From Jaapia argillacea MUCL 33604 (taxonomy: Eukaryota > Basidiomycota > Agaricomycetes > Jaapiales > Jaapiaceae): a DNA stretch of 64,000 nt. The notes beneath the pieces are model-generated. The model had not been told where the DNA came from and ran no database searches. It saw nothing but the letters and a program-made list of their open reading frames with translations. The position numbers were made by a program, and so were the translations under genes. Every line of letters begins with the position of its first letter. Position 1 is the stretch's first letter. Positions 1 through 9,533 of the stretch are shown piece after piece. The stretch covers positions 279,925-343,924 of the forward strand of contig KL197726.1 in NCBI GenBank assembly GCA_000697665.1, written 5' to 3'.

Positions 1-537
1 GACCTGAGCTGGAACTCATGGTATTACCGAAATTGGGTCAAAATGTCTCGGGATATTGGATGGCCCTAAGCACGAAAAAAACGCAGTCGGTCTATCGACA
101 TGAAACTAGCTGAAACGTGAGAGAACCCTCCTCCCTCTTCGGAGAGTCGGGTGGCGACACATCAAAGCGGGCAAGGATGCGCCAGTGGCAAGAAATACTT
201 GTTTCTACCCTCATACCTAACTGCGTGATAGATTGATCACCCATCTCAAGCAACATTGTCTCTGATGTCCATACGGGCTGCTTCATGCATCGCTGGCGAC
301 AACTTGAAAATAGTCGCATGCTGAATCTACCCGAGCCCTCATCAACGAATTCCACGAGTTGAAGTATTCCAACCAGCTTGGATAGATCCATCCCTCGTCG
401 CGCCTCGATGCTCGATCCGGCAACTATACGCCGCCCTGATTGTCCAGCAGCATGTCCTCCAAACCCAAATCTCGTCCCCATCGGCCCAGCCTGGCCAATC
501 CTATCTTACCGTCACCACAACCCGAGAGCTCTGCAGA
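1..537. other. No gene recognised at left edge
   Basis: An open frame of 129 codons lies on the minus strand (92-481), but its product matches nothing I recognise and shows no domain. It could be an exon of a gene cut by the window edge or chance. Confidence 0.4.
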
Positions 538-1875
538 TTATTCAGCGTGACAATTAGGCGGGTGGAGCTTGTGAAACTGACCAAAGCCTTGAAGTTCGCG
601 TAACCTCAGTTCTATGCCTCGTTCATGACAAAGCGACTGGAGATTGATCAATCGACCATCACGTTCATCTCGTACGCGCCAGATCATGTTTTCTGCTTGA
701 ATCACTAAAGAACATAAGGATGGAAAAACGGGATCCCTCGGGTGGTTGAACTCAAGGAGAACTTCGAGGCCGTACACCACCGTTTCCGTTGTTTCCGAAT
801 TTGAAAAGTGGGTGGTAAAGACGACCTCTTCCAGTTGCGGCGTCTGACACACAGTGTCCAGCACGGATCGTAGGGGAATGTGTTCTTCGTCGAGGGAGAG
901 GGAGAGATGCCTGAGTCGTGTGAAACGTGAATAATCCACGTGACGTATTTGCCTGGTAAACCAAACGCCGTAAATGCGCAATACCTCGAGACTTGAAACA
1001 AAGGGATATAAGGAGTTTGAAATGTCAACCAAGTCGTAATCGGCCCAGCATTGGTCGATATCGAGCTGCTTTAGGGAGACGGATGGTAAGGGAATTATTG
1101 TGGCGGTTTCGGTGAAGCGGCAGTGTTCAAATCGAATCATTTGGAGGGAGGGACAAGATGGCCAGATCAAGCCCTCCCCTACAGGTATGGAAGTGATCGT
1201 GATTTCTTCTAGACGAGGAAGGTGGACGGTAGGAGAGAAAATAGGGGCGTAAGAGAATGTGAGCCCATGAAAGGCGAGCCGCGTCAAATTTTCCAGTATA
1301 CTCGGCTTCCCCATGATTCCCATATGTAGCTGCGGGCCTTCGAAGGGGAGTACGACTCGGACGGGATGTATGGCCAAGGAGTCTAGTGACGAACACGACT
1401 TAAACAATTTGGATATCTCACGCAGTTGTGTAGGAGAGAAGCTCGGCTGTGCGAGATGCTCTGGTGGGCTGACCGCTATGACGATTGTTCGAACGCGACA
1501 AGCAAGCGCGCGCTTCCCTTTGATGGAGCGTAACAGAAGGGGGAGGGATGATAGGTTGATTATTGGTCTAGAGTAAAGCAGGTCGAGGGCTGACCCCACG
1601 CGATGCCATACTCTACAAACGCGGAGGGCGGAGGCGAAACCCACTTGACGGGAGATACAGTCCTCGAGGTCTGAGCTACCACTGCAAAGGGACTGAAAGA
1701 CCAAGATGACAACCTCGGGGGGGATTTGCAACTTTGGCTCTGGGGGGGACGAGGTCGTTATCGCCGTTTGACTGCGGTTCTTAAATCTTCGAAACATCTT
1801 GACTATTTGGATGGCGGAAGTCATCTGGTCAGGGGGGGTGAAAGCGTCTGAGTCTGCCCTAATTGTCACAGGCAT
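538..1875 (-). CDS. F-box-like protein with degenerate leucine-rich tail (tandem copy 1)
   Basis: Intronless frame of 445 residues. An F-box-like segment begins at about residue 50 (IPPEVVILVFQSL), followed by the conserved ALRVCRVWHRVG stretch. The rest is a leucine-rich region with irregular LRR-like strands (SLEVLRIYGVWF, RLRHLSLSLDEE). Proteins of this build are abundant in Agaricomycetes and are presumed substrate adaptors of SCF ubiquitin ligases, though many lack proven Skp1 binding. The neighbour at 2566 is a tandem paralogue: both share the ASALRVCRVW/ASALLVCRAW motif, the YSRP-I/YTRPI motif and a DIDQ(C/S)-AD motif. A TATA-like element (1968-1974 on the minus strand) lies about 93 bp upstream of the ATG. 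The family is likely, the function inferred, the substrate unknown. Confidence 0.75.
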   Translation of the reverse strand: MPVTIRADSDAFTPPDQMTSAIQIVKMFRRFKNRSQTAITTSSPPEPKLQIPPEVVILVFQSLCSGSSDLEDCISRQVGFASALRVCRVWHRVGSALDLLYSRPIINLSSLPLLLRSIKGKRALACRVRTIVIAVSPPEHLAQPSFSPTQLREISKLFKSCSSLDSLAIHPVRVVLPFEGPQLHMGIMGKPSILENLTRLAFHGLTFSYAPIFSPTVHLPRLEEITITSIPVGEGLIWPSCPSLQMIRFEHCRFTETATIIPLPSVSLKQLDIDQCWADYDLVDISNSLYPFVSSLEVLRIYGVWFTRQIRHVDYSRFTRLRHLSLSLDEEHIPLRSVLDTVCQTPQLEEVVFTTHFSNSETTETVVYGLEVLLEFNHPRDPVFPSLCSLVIQAENMIWRVRDERDGRLINLQSLCHERGIELRLRELQGFGQFHKLHPPNCHAE

Positions 1876-2565
1876 GGATCAGCTGCAACCTGGCTCTCAC
1901 CAGAGACATATACTCACCGATTTCGCAGATATATGGGTGTTGTGGTGATGATGATGATGAGATCCAAATTTATACATATCTGCTGCAAGCTATCTCAGAG
2001 CAATGTTGTGGGACGCTTGGCCATTGATCGTTGGACTCAAGGCGGTCCAGGGGTGGCCACTCACTGGCAGCGAAGTTCCCACACCAAAACATCTCCGAAA
2101 TTCTGTCAGTGCCCGTCGCTCGACATGCAGACCATACACTCGTTCACGATTGTAATAAAATCGGGAAATTTGAGAATACAAGAGTCGAAGCTCAGACACA
2201 GTCATGAAGATTGGCAAAGACATATGCTTTCTCTGCGTTTATCTACATAACTAACCATAAAACCTGCCTGTGGAATACGATAGCTGATCTTAGCTGATAC
2301 GATAGCTAATACGATGCTAAGGAGAGAAGGAACAAATTTTAATGTTTAGAAGGGGAAGCAGCGAAAGTCCGGAGCCGTGTGGATTATCCATTCCGACTCT
2401 CGTCCCTGTTTATACTGTCGCTCGCCTACCTTGTGAGGGCTTACCCCATCATGTGGAGTCAACATCCGTTCGTCCCCCCGGCTGGTAATTCGGCAGGCGG
2501 TTACGCTAGCCAATGACTGGGTGCATGCATAACGCTTCAACACTCTGCCAAGATGCCCTCCATCC
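1876..2565. other. Intergenic region between tandem F-box-like genes
   Basis: It holds the TATA-like element of the upstream gene, a short GAT trinucleotide run near 1946-1961 and a cluster of related short words at about 2278-2322. No coding exon is recognisable. Confidence 0.5.
2279..2322. repeat. Short interspersed/inverted word cluster (GATAGCT/TTAGCT)
   Basis: The words TACGATAGCT and TTAGCTGATACGATAGCTAA occur back to back. The second has 6-bp inverted arms (TTAGCT/AGCTAA) around an 8-bp loop. It lies between the tandem F-box-like genes, just downstream of the second of the pair on the map. Function unknown. Confidence 0.4.
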
Positions 2566-3930
2566 CTAAAACTCGGCCAAAGGGACGAATATCAGGTAAT
2601 CCTCTGCGATGTTCGTCGAAAGCTGAGGAATCTCCAGCGAGATGACACGTCTCTTAGTCGAACAGACAGGGCAAAGAAGATGTCTGAACTTACAACGGAG
2701 TTCTCTAAGCGTGAGATCGATGTCTCGTTCATCGCAAAGCAGCCGGAGATCACTGGATCGCTCCTCCCAGGGTAGCCCCACGCGCCATGCGCGGGTGGTG
2801 GCTTGGACAACCAACGCATGAAGTGCAGGGAATTTTCTGTTCCCAGATTGGATAAGCGATTGTACGCACTCCAGTACATCCCACGGCGAAAGACAGGTGT
2901 CCATTGAGCCCAAGCACGTAAGGACGAGGGATTCGAGTTTGGGCATAAGAGCCACAGTTGTGGGGAGGGGAGGGGAGGGGAATGAAAACTCATTCAAGAA
3001 GAGGGCGAGGTGTCTTACTGCGGTGAGACGCGAATAATCAACGAGATAGATTTCCCGATGAAATAGTTCACTGTCGAGGCGCAAGGTCTCTAGGGTCGAC
3101 GCATATGGGTATAGGGAGTCTGATATCTCAGCATCGTCTCCATCTGCCCGGGATTGGTCGATGTCAATTTGTATCAGGGCGGATAGAGGTGGTCGAATCG
3201 CGATTTTACGATCGACAAAGCGACACGACTTGAGTTGAAGCCTTTTCAGGGAGGGACAAGATGGCCAGACGAGGGAATTGGCCAAGACGACGTGCGTGAG
3301 TGAGAGTTCCTCGAGAAGAGGGAGGACGAGGTGGAATGTATGAAACAGGAGTGAAGAAGATAATGCTAGGCCATCAAACACGAACCGCCTCAAATGTGGC
3401 AAATGAGGTGGTTGAAGGGACATCCCCAAGAATCCTTCTCTTTGAAAACGTCGGGGATACGCATGATGATGGAGAGGGAGCGACGGTAGTGCCAAAGATC
3501 GCACGGAAGGTACGGTTTGAAGGAGAGTGGAGAGGTCGCGCACGCATTGATATGACACCCTCGATCTTCTGAGGTTCCAGGGTGGGATCGTTACGACAAT
3601 CGTTTGGACGCAGCTGGAAAGCTCATCCCTTTGCCTCAAGGTGCGCAGGAGAACCTTTACGGAGAATAGGTAAACAATTGGCCGTGTATACAGCATGGCT
3701 ACACCGGAGTGGTACCATGCCCGACAGACCAGCAAGGCGGATGCTAAATTTGCTTGGTGGGAGATGCATTCGTCCAGTCGCAAACTTCTCCGGGAAACGT
3801 ATTCGAAGATCATGATCATGATCTCTGGCGGAAGGGTCGTACCTGAGTCTTGTGCCTGGGAGATTGCCCTCGCCCTTCTCCTCGTCATCAACAGCAGTCG
3901 AGAAACTGTAAAAGACCAAAGCTGCTTCAT
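2566..3930 (-). CDS. F-box-like protein with degenerate leucine-rich tail (tandem copy 2)
   Basis: Paralogue of the gene at 538-1875. The frame is open up to 4083, but the ATG at 3930 (MKQLWSFTVSRLLL) is preferred because the extra 51 residues have no counterpart in the paralogue. The F-box-like segment (LPPEIMIMIFEYVS) is followed by ASALLVCRAWYHSG, YTRPIVYL and leucine-rich strands (LKRLQLKSCRF, TLRLDSELF). The protein would be about 454 residues. No intron is needed. It is probably a ubiquitin-ligase adaptor by family; the target is unknown. Sequence divergence from its neighbour is large, so the duplication is not recent. Confidence 0.72.
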   Translation of the reverse strand: MKQLWSFTVSRLLLMTRRRARAISQAQDSGTTLPPEIMIMIFEYVSRRSLRLDECISHQANLASALLVCRAWYHSGVAMLYTRPIVYLFSVKVLLRTLRQRDELSSCVQTIVVTIPPWNLRRSRVSYQCVRDLSTLLQTVPSVRSLALPSLPLHHHAYPRRFQREGFLGMSLQPPHLPHLRRFVFDGLALSSSLLFHTFHLVLPLLEELSLTHVVLANSLVWPSCPSLKRLQLKSCRFVDRKIAIRPPLSALIQIDIDQSRADGDDAEISDSLYPYASTLETLRLDSELFHREIYLVDYSRLTAVRHLALFLNEFSFPSPPLPTTVALMPKLESLVLTCLGSMDTCLSPWDVLECVQSLIQSGNRKFPALHALVVQATTRAWRVGLPWEERSSDLRLLCDERDIDLTLRELRCKFRHLLCPVCSTKRRVISLEIPQLSTNIAEDYLIFVPLAEF

Positions 3931-4451
3931 CGCAGCCGCTGCTGAGAAAACCGAAATGATGAGATAGTTCCCAGTCAATGGCCAGGGCAAGGAGGGAGTA
4001 AGACTATTGACACACCACAACAGATGAATACAATGGCAAGTTTCGGCGCAACGAGCACTGGAATGCGACGCTCGAAGCACCAAACAATTGGATGTGAGAT
4101 CGCCGAAATTGAGTCACCACTGGCATCGAAGCTCTGATGGCGTAGATGGGTTCAATGTTTTGGTTAGAAACGGATACAAGCACAGAAGGTAACTGGAAAA
4201 CGGGGAGAATGTCGCACGAACCCGACAAGACCTCGTGGTATTGACGAACGTCTGCTAGTTTGCGGGGGCCGCCGACTTCCCTCGCCGCTTTAGGAAGGAT
4301 CATAATATCCCCAAGAGCCCAATGCGAGAAGATGTGCGCTGAAGCAAAACCTTCCCAATAAACATAATGAATTTTGGTCAAAACAAAGTAAGAAAAGTAC
4401 AGGGACTACAAATCCAATTACAAAGCGACTATCGTATATCCAACCAAGCCA
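3931..4451. other. Intergenic region, no gene seen
   Basis: A 125-codon minus-strand frame (4004-4381) is present but has no recognisable domain and no splice support. It overlaps the likely 5' flank of the F-box-like gene. Confidence 0.4.
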
Positions 4452-6203
4452 TTAATTCAGACTCCTGAGTTGAGTCCACTCCTTGTCGGTAGCGTTAAAA
4501 TCAACACCTTTTGTTCGCCACCACTCTCTCGCAGCCTCCCCTCCTCCGATGGCGTCCTCCAAAGCCTCTTCGATATCACATAACCTATATTGCACTTCCA
4601 ACCCACTCTTATCCCACCATTCCAGAACCTCCGGTCTGTTATGTTTCGTCGCTCCGACCAAAGCTTCCCCGTCAAACATCAGCCTGAAACCACTCTGCAA
4701 CCACCATTTCAACACGTCCACTTTCCCGTGGCAGCTCGCGTAGTATAATGCTAGTTTGTCATATTTAAATTCCAACGACGAAGTTGCCCACCATTCGAGG
4801 ACGGCTGTGTGACCGGCCATTGACGCGAGGTCAAGCGAACGGCCGGGTTTGAGGGTAAGATGAGGTGGGGAGAGGGAATGGGTCTTCCACCATTGGAGAA
4901 CACCAACGTGATTTTTCAAAGAAGCATTTTCAAGGGGAGCATCGGTGTACTCGAATGGCAGGGGTCGAGCCGTCGGATTTGGTGACAGGCAAGAGTGGTA
5001 AAGCCACCAGTCCAGCGAGGCTACCTGACCATTCCGCGACGATCGATCGATTGCACTGCAGACGGAGTGGGCATTTGGTCGGGGTAGCTCCGGATGATGG
5101 TCTAATGCATTCTTCCACCATGATAATACGCTTATGCGTCCGTGATGGGATGCGTCTATCGGGATGAGGTCTCGATGACAAAACACATTCAAGAATATTC
5201 CTCGATGCTGAGTGAGGAAGTATTCGAGTACGTGGACGTATCCGAAACGGATGGCGAGGGATGCACCGACTTTGGTGGGAGGGTTACACGCAGGGTCAGC
5301 GGCGCGGATCAGAGGTAAATAGCCGGTGAGGATGGCCTCGTCCGTCTGCGTCGAGCGATTCCATGAAGGAGGTCGTGGAAGGTAAGTCGGAACTCCAACA
5401 GCCTTTGAAAGCTCCCAATCACCTATTCTATCCATGATCTCAGCGATGAGCTCGACAGGTAGATCAGGGGCAAGGCTTTGTACACGAGGAAGTCGTGCAT
5501 GTTTGGGGTGGTCGTTGAAAATGGCGAAGTTGGTGGAATCAGGCGGGGAAGGTGGAGGGGCATAGATGCAGGAGTCTTGGAGATCATCGGTAATGATGGT
5601 ATGAGGGGCAACGGATGTACAAGTCTCAATGTCCTTGTGCACTGCGGGGATGTTGTAGGTATGTATGTCGAAATGTGCCAGCCGCGAGGCGAGCTCTTCG
5701 TCCGAACCAATGACGGGCAGGGACCGAACGGTCAAGAAAAGGACCAGTTGTTCGTGGCTTAGCCTTCGATATGCATCGTGAACAAGGTCCAGTGCGGTCG
5801 CACTGTCGTTTCGCACAAAGGAATCGTCGTGATCGCAATTCGGATCCCTAAATGCGTCGAGCATGAAATGTTGGTTTCTGAGATGTAATTTAGTGTCCTC
5901 ATCTGTTCTGAAGGTGAACATAACGCACTGACCTTGAAGGTTTGGCGAATATCCTTGAGTGTGTAGCAGAACAACGATGTGCTGGTATAAACGTTCCGGT
6001 AAAATGAGAGGGCATCTCTGGAGCTGGCGGTGGAGGCAAGTCGCTTGCAATCGTCTCCACGTGAGTTCCTTATTGGGAAATTGTGATCCGTGTGAACGAT
6101 TCTTGATCGGAATCTCTAACGGAACAATTCTTGTACATGCTCTTCTCCTTACCTTCGGTCGTCCTCTCGACTTGCATCCATCACACCAACAAGGTTGTTC
6201 CAT
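4452..6203 (-). CDS. SAP-like / F-box-like protein with WW ankyrin-type repeats
   Basis: The long terminal exon (4452-5877) encodes a SAP-like helix-turn-helix (LVLFLTVRSLPVIGSDEEL), an F-box-like helix (LPVELIAEIMDRIG) and at least seven ankyrin-like repeats, each ending in a Trp-Trp pair (VLSWWKN, SLDWWLYH, VLQWWKTH, VLEWWATS, VLKWWLQS, VLEWWDKS, AREWWRTK). The 5' part contains at least one intron: a GTCAGT donor at 5932 and an acceptor at 5878 bring in a proline-rich segment (ASDLPPPPAPEMPSHF) in another frame. A first exon starting at the ATG at 6203 encodes a Cys pair motif (CWCDGC) and ends in a GTAAGG donor; its acceptor is unresolved. This N-terminal Cys motif is also seen in proteins of KDZ-type transposon origin in mushrooms. 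The SAP part suggests nucleic-acid contact and the repeats protein binding; both are inferences. Confidence 0.65.
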   Translation of the reverse strand: MEQPCWCDGCKSRGRPKVRRRACTRIVPLEIPIKNRSHGSQFPNKELTWRRLQATCLHRQLQRCPLILPERLYQHIVVLLHTQGYSPNLQGQCVMFTFRTDEDTKLHLRNQHFMLDAFRDPNCDHDDSFVRNDSATALDLVHDAYRRLSHEQLVLFLTVRSLPVIGSDEELASRLAHFDIHTYNIPAVHKDIETCTSVAPHTIITDDLQDSCIYAPPPSPPDSTNFAIFNDHPKHARLPRVQSLAPDLPVELIAEIMDRIGDWELSKAVGVPTYLPRPPSWNRSTQTDEAILTGYLPLIRAADPACNPPTKVGASLAIRFGYVHVLEYFLTQHRGIFLNVFCHRDLIPIDASHHGRISVLSWWKNALDHHPELPRPNAHSVCSAIDRSSRNGQVASLDWWLYHSCLSPNPTARPLPFEYTDAPLENASLKNHVGVLQWWKTHSLSPPHLTLKPGRSLDLASMAGHTAVLEWWATSSLEFKYDKLALYYASCHGKVDVLKWWLQSGFRLMFDGEALVGATKHNRPEVLEWWDKSGLEVQYRLCDIEEALEDAIGGGEAAREWWRTKGVDFNATDKEWTQLRSLN

Positions 6204-6209
6204 TGTATC

Positions 6210-7862
6210 ATGATGCGCCCAGCATTCACTCAAGTCGGCAGGTTTGTTTTAATGATAATATTAATCCATTGACCACTCTAATGACGCCGTCCAATTCGTC
6301 TCCACAGTTCGGCTCTCAAGTCGTATCAGCTTCGGCTCGACAAGGAGGTTTCCCTCAGAAAGGTGGCAGCCAAATCCACAAAACCTGGCACGCCCGACAC
6401 TTCTACTGATATATGTCGTCAACCGTCCTCGAGTCTTTCCCCAGCTCTTCAATTAGCCCCCGAGCTGCTCTCCGAAGTTTTCTGCCATTCCCTTCGTTTT
6501 TCCGAATTTATTCAACCGAACTCTCTCGAATCTCCTTTATTGCTTAGCCAAATTTGTCGGCACTGGAGACACATTGCTCTAACCACGCCTCGCCTCTGGT
6601 CGTCCATTCGCTTCGCCGTCACTGCGGATGAAGTGAAGAACATGCATCGGATCTCTACGTTACAGCTTTGGCTTCTTCGGTCTGGAAATTGTCCACTATC
6701 CCTCCGATTCGAACCAGACAGTTGTATTTGCTCCTTGGATCCAGTTCTCAATAAAGATTCAATGCGTTTTTGGCCAGAGGTGTTGGATCAAGCTCATCGT
6801 TGGGAGCACGTCTCTATCAAGGTCCCAACTCGATTTTGGAACTGGATGTTAAGACTCGTAGCAGGTCCGACACCGATCTTGCGAACCTTAACCATCGACA
6901 CTCTGTCTGGCTCTGATGTTGGTGTTGATGGGCGACCTCTTCATAGGATCGAAGGCAGTGTCAAACTGCACGAAGTTTGTCTATTCACCCCCATTGACCT
7001 GGAAGCCATTGTCTTGCCATGGAACCAACTCACAAAGCTCGTACTATATCCACCATATAATCATAAAATCCTACTTGACGACACTCTCCTGGACGCCATG
7101 GCACAATGCGCGAATCTCGAGTTCCTCTGCCTAGCCATCCGCACACCTAAATACCCACCGAAGTCGCCCCTCGTGCATCTGAAAAAGCTTGCAGAGCTCA
7201 CCCTAATTGGGCAGGCATCGGTCAACTTTCTGGATTATATCATCACCCCAAGCCTCCTCAGCTTTTCCTTCATTATGAATGACGAACCAGGCATCTACTG
7301 GTCTCACGGGCAATTTCTCACCTTTTTGGATCGATCGTACCATCCTCTCATCAATACTTTCACATTGCAAGGCGTATTTATCACAGAGGAGGAACTTATC
7401 GAATGTTTTCAACTCTTACCGCAGTTGTCGGTCCTCATCTTAAGCGTCGAGACGCCGGACGATGGAATAATCTTCACCGACAGACTCTTTCACTTGATGA
7501 CCTGCTGTGGAACGCTACCTGGTCCCCTACTTCTGCCATCCTTACAACATCTTTCTATCAAAAGGCGGATAGATGGCTCACCAGACGCGTTCACTCGGAT
7601 GGTTCGATCTCGTTCTACCGTCCACAAGCATAAGAGCGACCATTTTAACCCGACGTCTACCCCACCCGGAGCTGTGGAAACATGGCGTTGGGTGATCGTT
7701 GACGTCTATCCAAACTTTGACTCTCACGAGGCTTGGGAGGTGTTGCAGGACTGTCGTTGGCGCGGGTTGGATGTTCGGATCAAAATTAGTGACCACGACG
7801 ATCTTCACAGTGATCCCCAGTGTTCCTGTAATTCATACTCGAGGTCGTTCTCAGAATACTGA
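6210..7862 (+). CDS. F-box-like domain protein
   Basis: The main exon is 6308-7862. A short first exon, 6210-6241 (ATG ATG CGC CCA...), joined by a 66-bp GT-AG intron keeps the frame and supplies an ATG that the long frame lacks; total 528 residues. The F-box-like domain (about residues 55-105) has the classic Agaricomycete form: LAPELLSEVFCHSL, then LLLSQICRHWRHIALTTPRL and LWSSIRF. The remainder is LRR-like (LTKLVLYP, LEFLCLAIRTP, LQHLSIKRR). Likely an SCF adaptor; the target is unknown. Its first exon lies within a few bases of the first exon of the minus-strand SAP/WW gene, so the two 5' ends appear to overlap. Confidence 0.75.
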
Positions 7863-8699
7863 ACGTCGGGTTGGCTAAGTGAGTGGTTCTCGTTGTTATC
7901 TCGCATATTTGGGCTGAACAGTCGTGCAGTTTCATCTCGTTCAAATATGCATACAAACATGTTAGGTTTGTTCGGTGGATACTTCGGCTTTTCTGTGGCT
8001 GTCCCGCGTCTCCATCTTGCCATGTCAGACCTCTATACAGACTGTCAATCCGCGTCGTACTGTCTTGTTTACATAGTGCTCTCTCCACTTCCTCTCGGCT
8101 TTCTCATCTGCTCAAAACCTGTACAACGTTCTGGTGTATAGTGATATGAATCACACGATTCCTCCATTGTCGAATCTGCCAGTGCACACAAAGCCCGAAC
8201 AAGACGACATTGTTAGAGAGCCTGAGGTTCTGGAAGAACTTGGGAGGATTGGATCAGGCTTATCCCTTTATTTGGATTATGTCCCCATTCAACTCACCAC
8301 GTCCGATATACCCCACTCTGTCACGAACAGTTTGCTCGCTGGATATATCCTCGCTGTTTCTCGATTTGTGTGACGCTGCTCTGCCTGTCCGTGGTAAGTC
8401 TCGCCTCAGACCCTTCGACTCCTGCCCCCGTCATCCATTCTCTCTACGTCTACTCTCTCCAACCCTCTACTACGTTCCGATGTGTATTTCTTGACCTTCA
8501 GCTTGTTCCTCCGTTACCCTTGGGCTCGGGCTACTGCCTCCGCTCAACGATTGGGCGGATCATTTTGCCACATGGTTTAGACATCGATGTTTCCGCGCCG
8601 CCTTGGTGGGTATCAAAATCGCTCAGGCCTCGACTTGCAAGTCGATTCACTTTTCTCTATCCCCACTTTCATTAACATGTCCATTATGATACAGGATCG
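7863..8699. other. Intergenic region, no gene resolved
   Basis: Several short plus-strand frames occur (for example 8134-8373), but none has a domain or a convincing splice chain into the gene at 8700. Confidence 0.4.
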
Positions 8700-9272
8700 A
8701 TGGCCGCACTGCACGCACTGGAACCCGGATCCCTATACGCCGTCTTAAACCAACGAGGAGAATTGGGATCATGGCATTGGTCGCTTTTCTTCTCTGATCC
8801 ACTTCGACTCCAACAGGCTTCGAAATTGAATAACAAAGCCGATACGACCATCTCGACAGGGACGATGTACCACGCATTAAATGATAACCCTCAACGACAA
8901 TGGCGATTCCAAATCGACCCCAATCGTGACGTTGTACACGCAACTCAAACAGTCTTGATCATGAAACTTGTCGACCTCTCGTACCTCGGTACTCATCTCG
9001 AGATCCTTACAGCTTTGGAGAATAATATGAGGGACGTGCCAGTGGAAGGTTCGGTGCTTGGGAGGCAGGAATTTAGTGGCAGACATTGGTTTTTGAGTGC
9101 GATGAAGAGCTTGGACGAGGCTGGGTTTGTGAATTGTGAGGATGTGGATGCTTTGGAGAGGGAAGTTATTGGGTGCGCGTTGAGAGCTACTGCTAGGTGG
9201 AATGTTGATGTAGAGGGGGATAAAGGATGGGGGTATCGATGGACATACGCTGTGTCGCAATGCTGTTCTTGA
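8700..9272 (+). CDS. Conserved fungal protein of unknown function
   Basis: Single-exon frame of 190 residues starting at ATG 8700 (MAALHALEPGSLY). The layout resembles a basidiomycete family known to me only as hypothetical: an N-terminal segment HWSLFFSDP, then a YHALNDNPQRQWRFQID stretch, a central hydrophobic helix around VLIMKLVDLSYLG, and a C-terminal block FSGRHWFLSAMKSLDEAGFV followed by an acidic helix (EDVDALERE). No signal peptide or membrane span is seen. The role is unknown. The family membership is from memory, not from a search. Confidence 0.6.
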   Translation: MAALHALEPGSLYAVLNQRGELGSWHWSLFFSDPLRLQQASKLNNKADTTISTGTMYHALNDNPQRQWRFQIDPNRDVVHATQTVLIMKLVDLSYLGTHLEILTALENNMRDVPVEGSVLGRQEFSGRHWFLSAMKSLDEAGFVNCEDVDALEREVIGCALRATARWNVDVEGDKGWGYRWTYAVSQCCS

Positions 9273-9533
9273 TTTCTCGTCAATTTTGGTCGATTGTATT
9301 CGTAACGCTTCAAACTGGTGTATTCTATAGGCGTACATATTGCTGTGGTTCGATAACTGGCTCTCCATACCAATGACCTGGCCGCAGGGTGAAGCCACGC
9401 CGGACCTACCAAATGCTCTGCTCGAGCGCTCCCAATGACCTCCAACGATTATGATTATTCGTATGGTATACTACTACTTACTTTAGGTATCGATTCAATC
9501 AACTATTAACCGACATGTCCATAAAGTAGGACG

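Noticed and set aside
4004-4381. 125-codon open frame on the minus strand
   Set aside because: No domain, no paralogue, and it sits in the 5' flank of an F-box-like gene.
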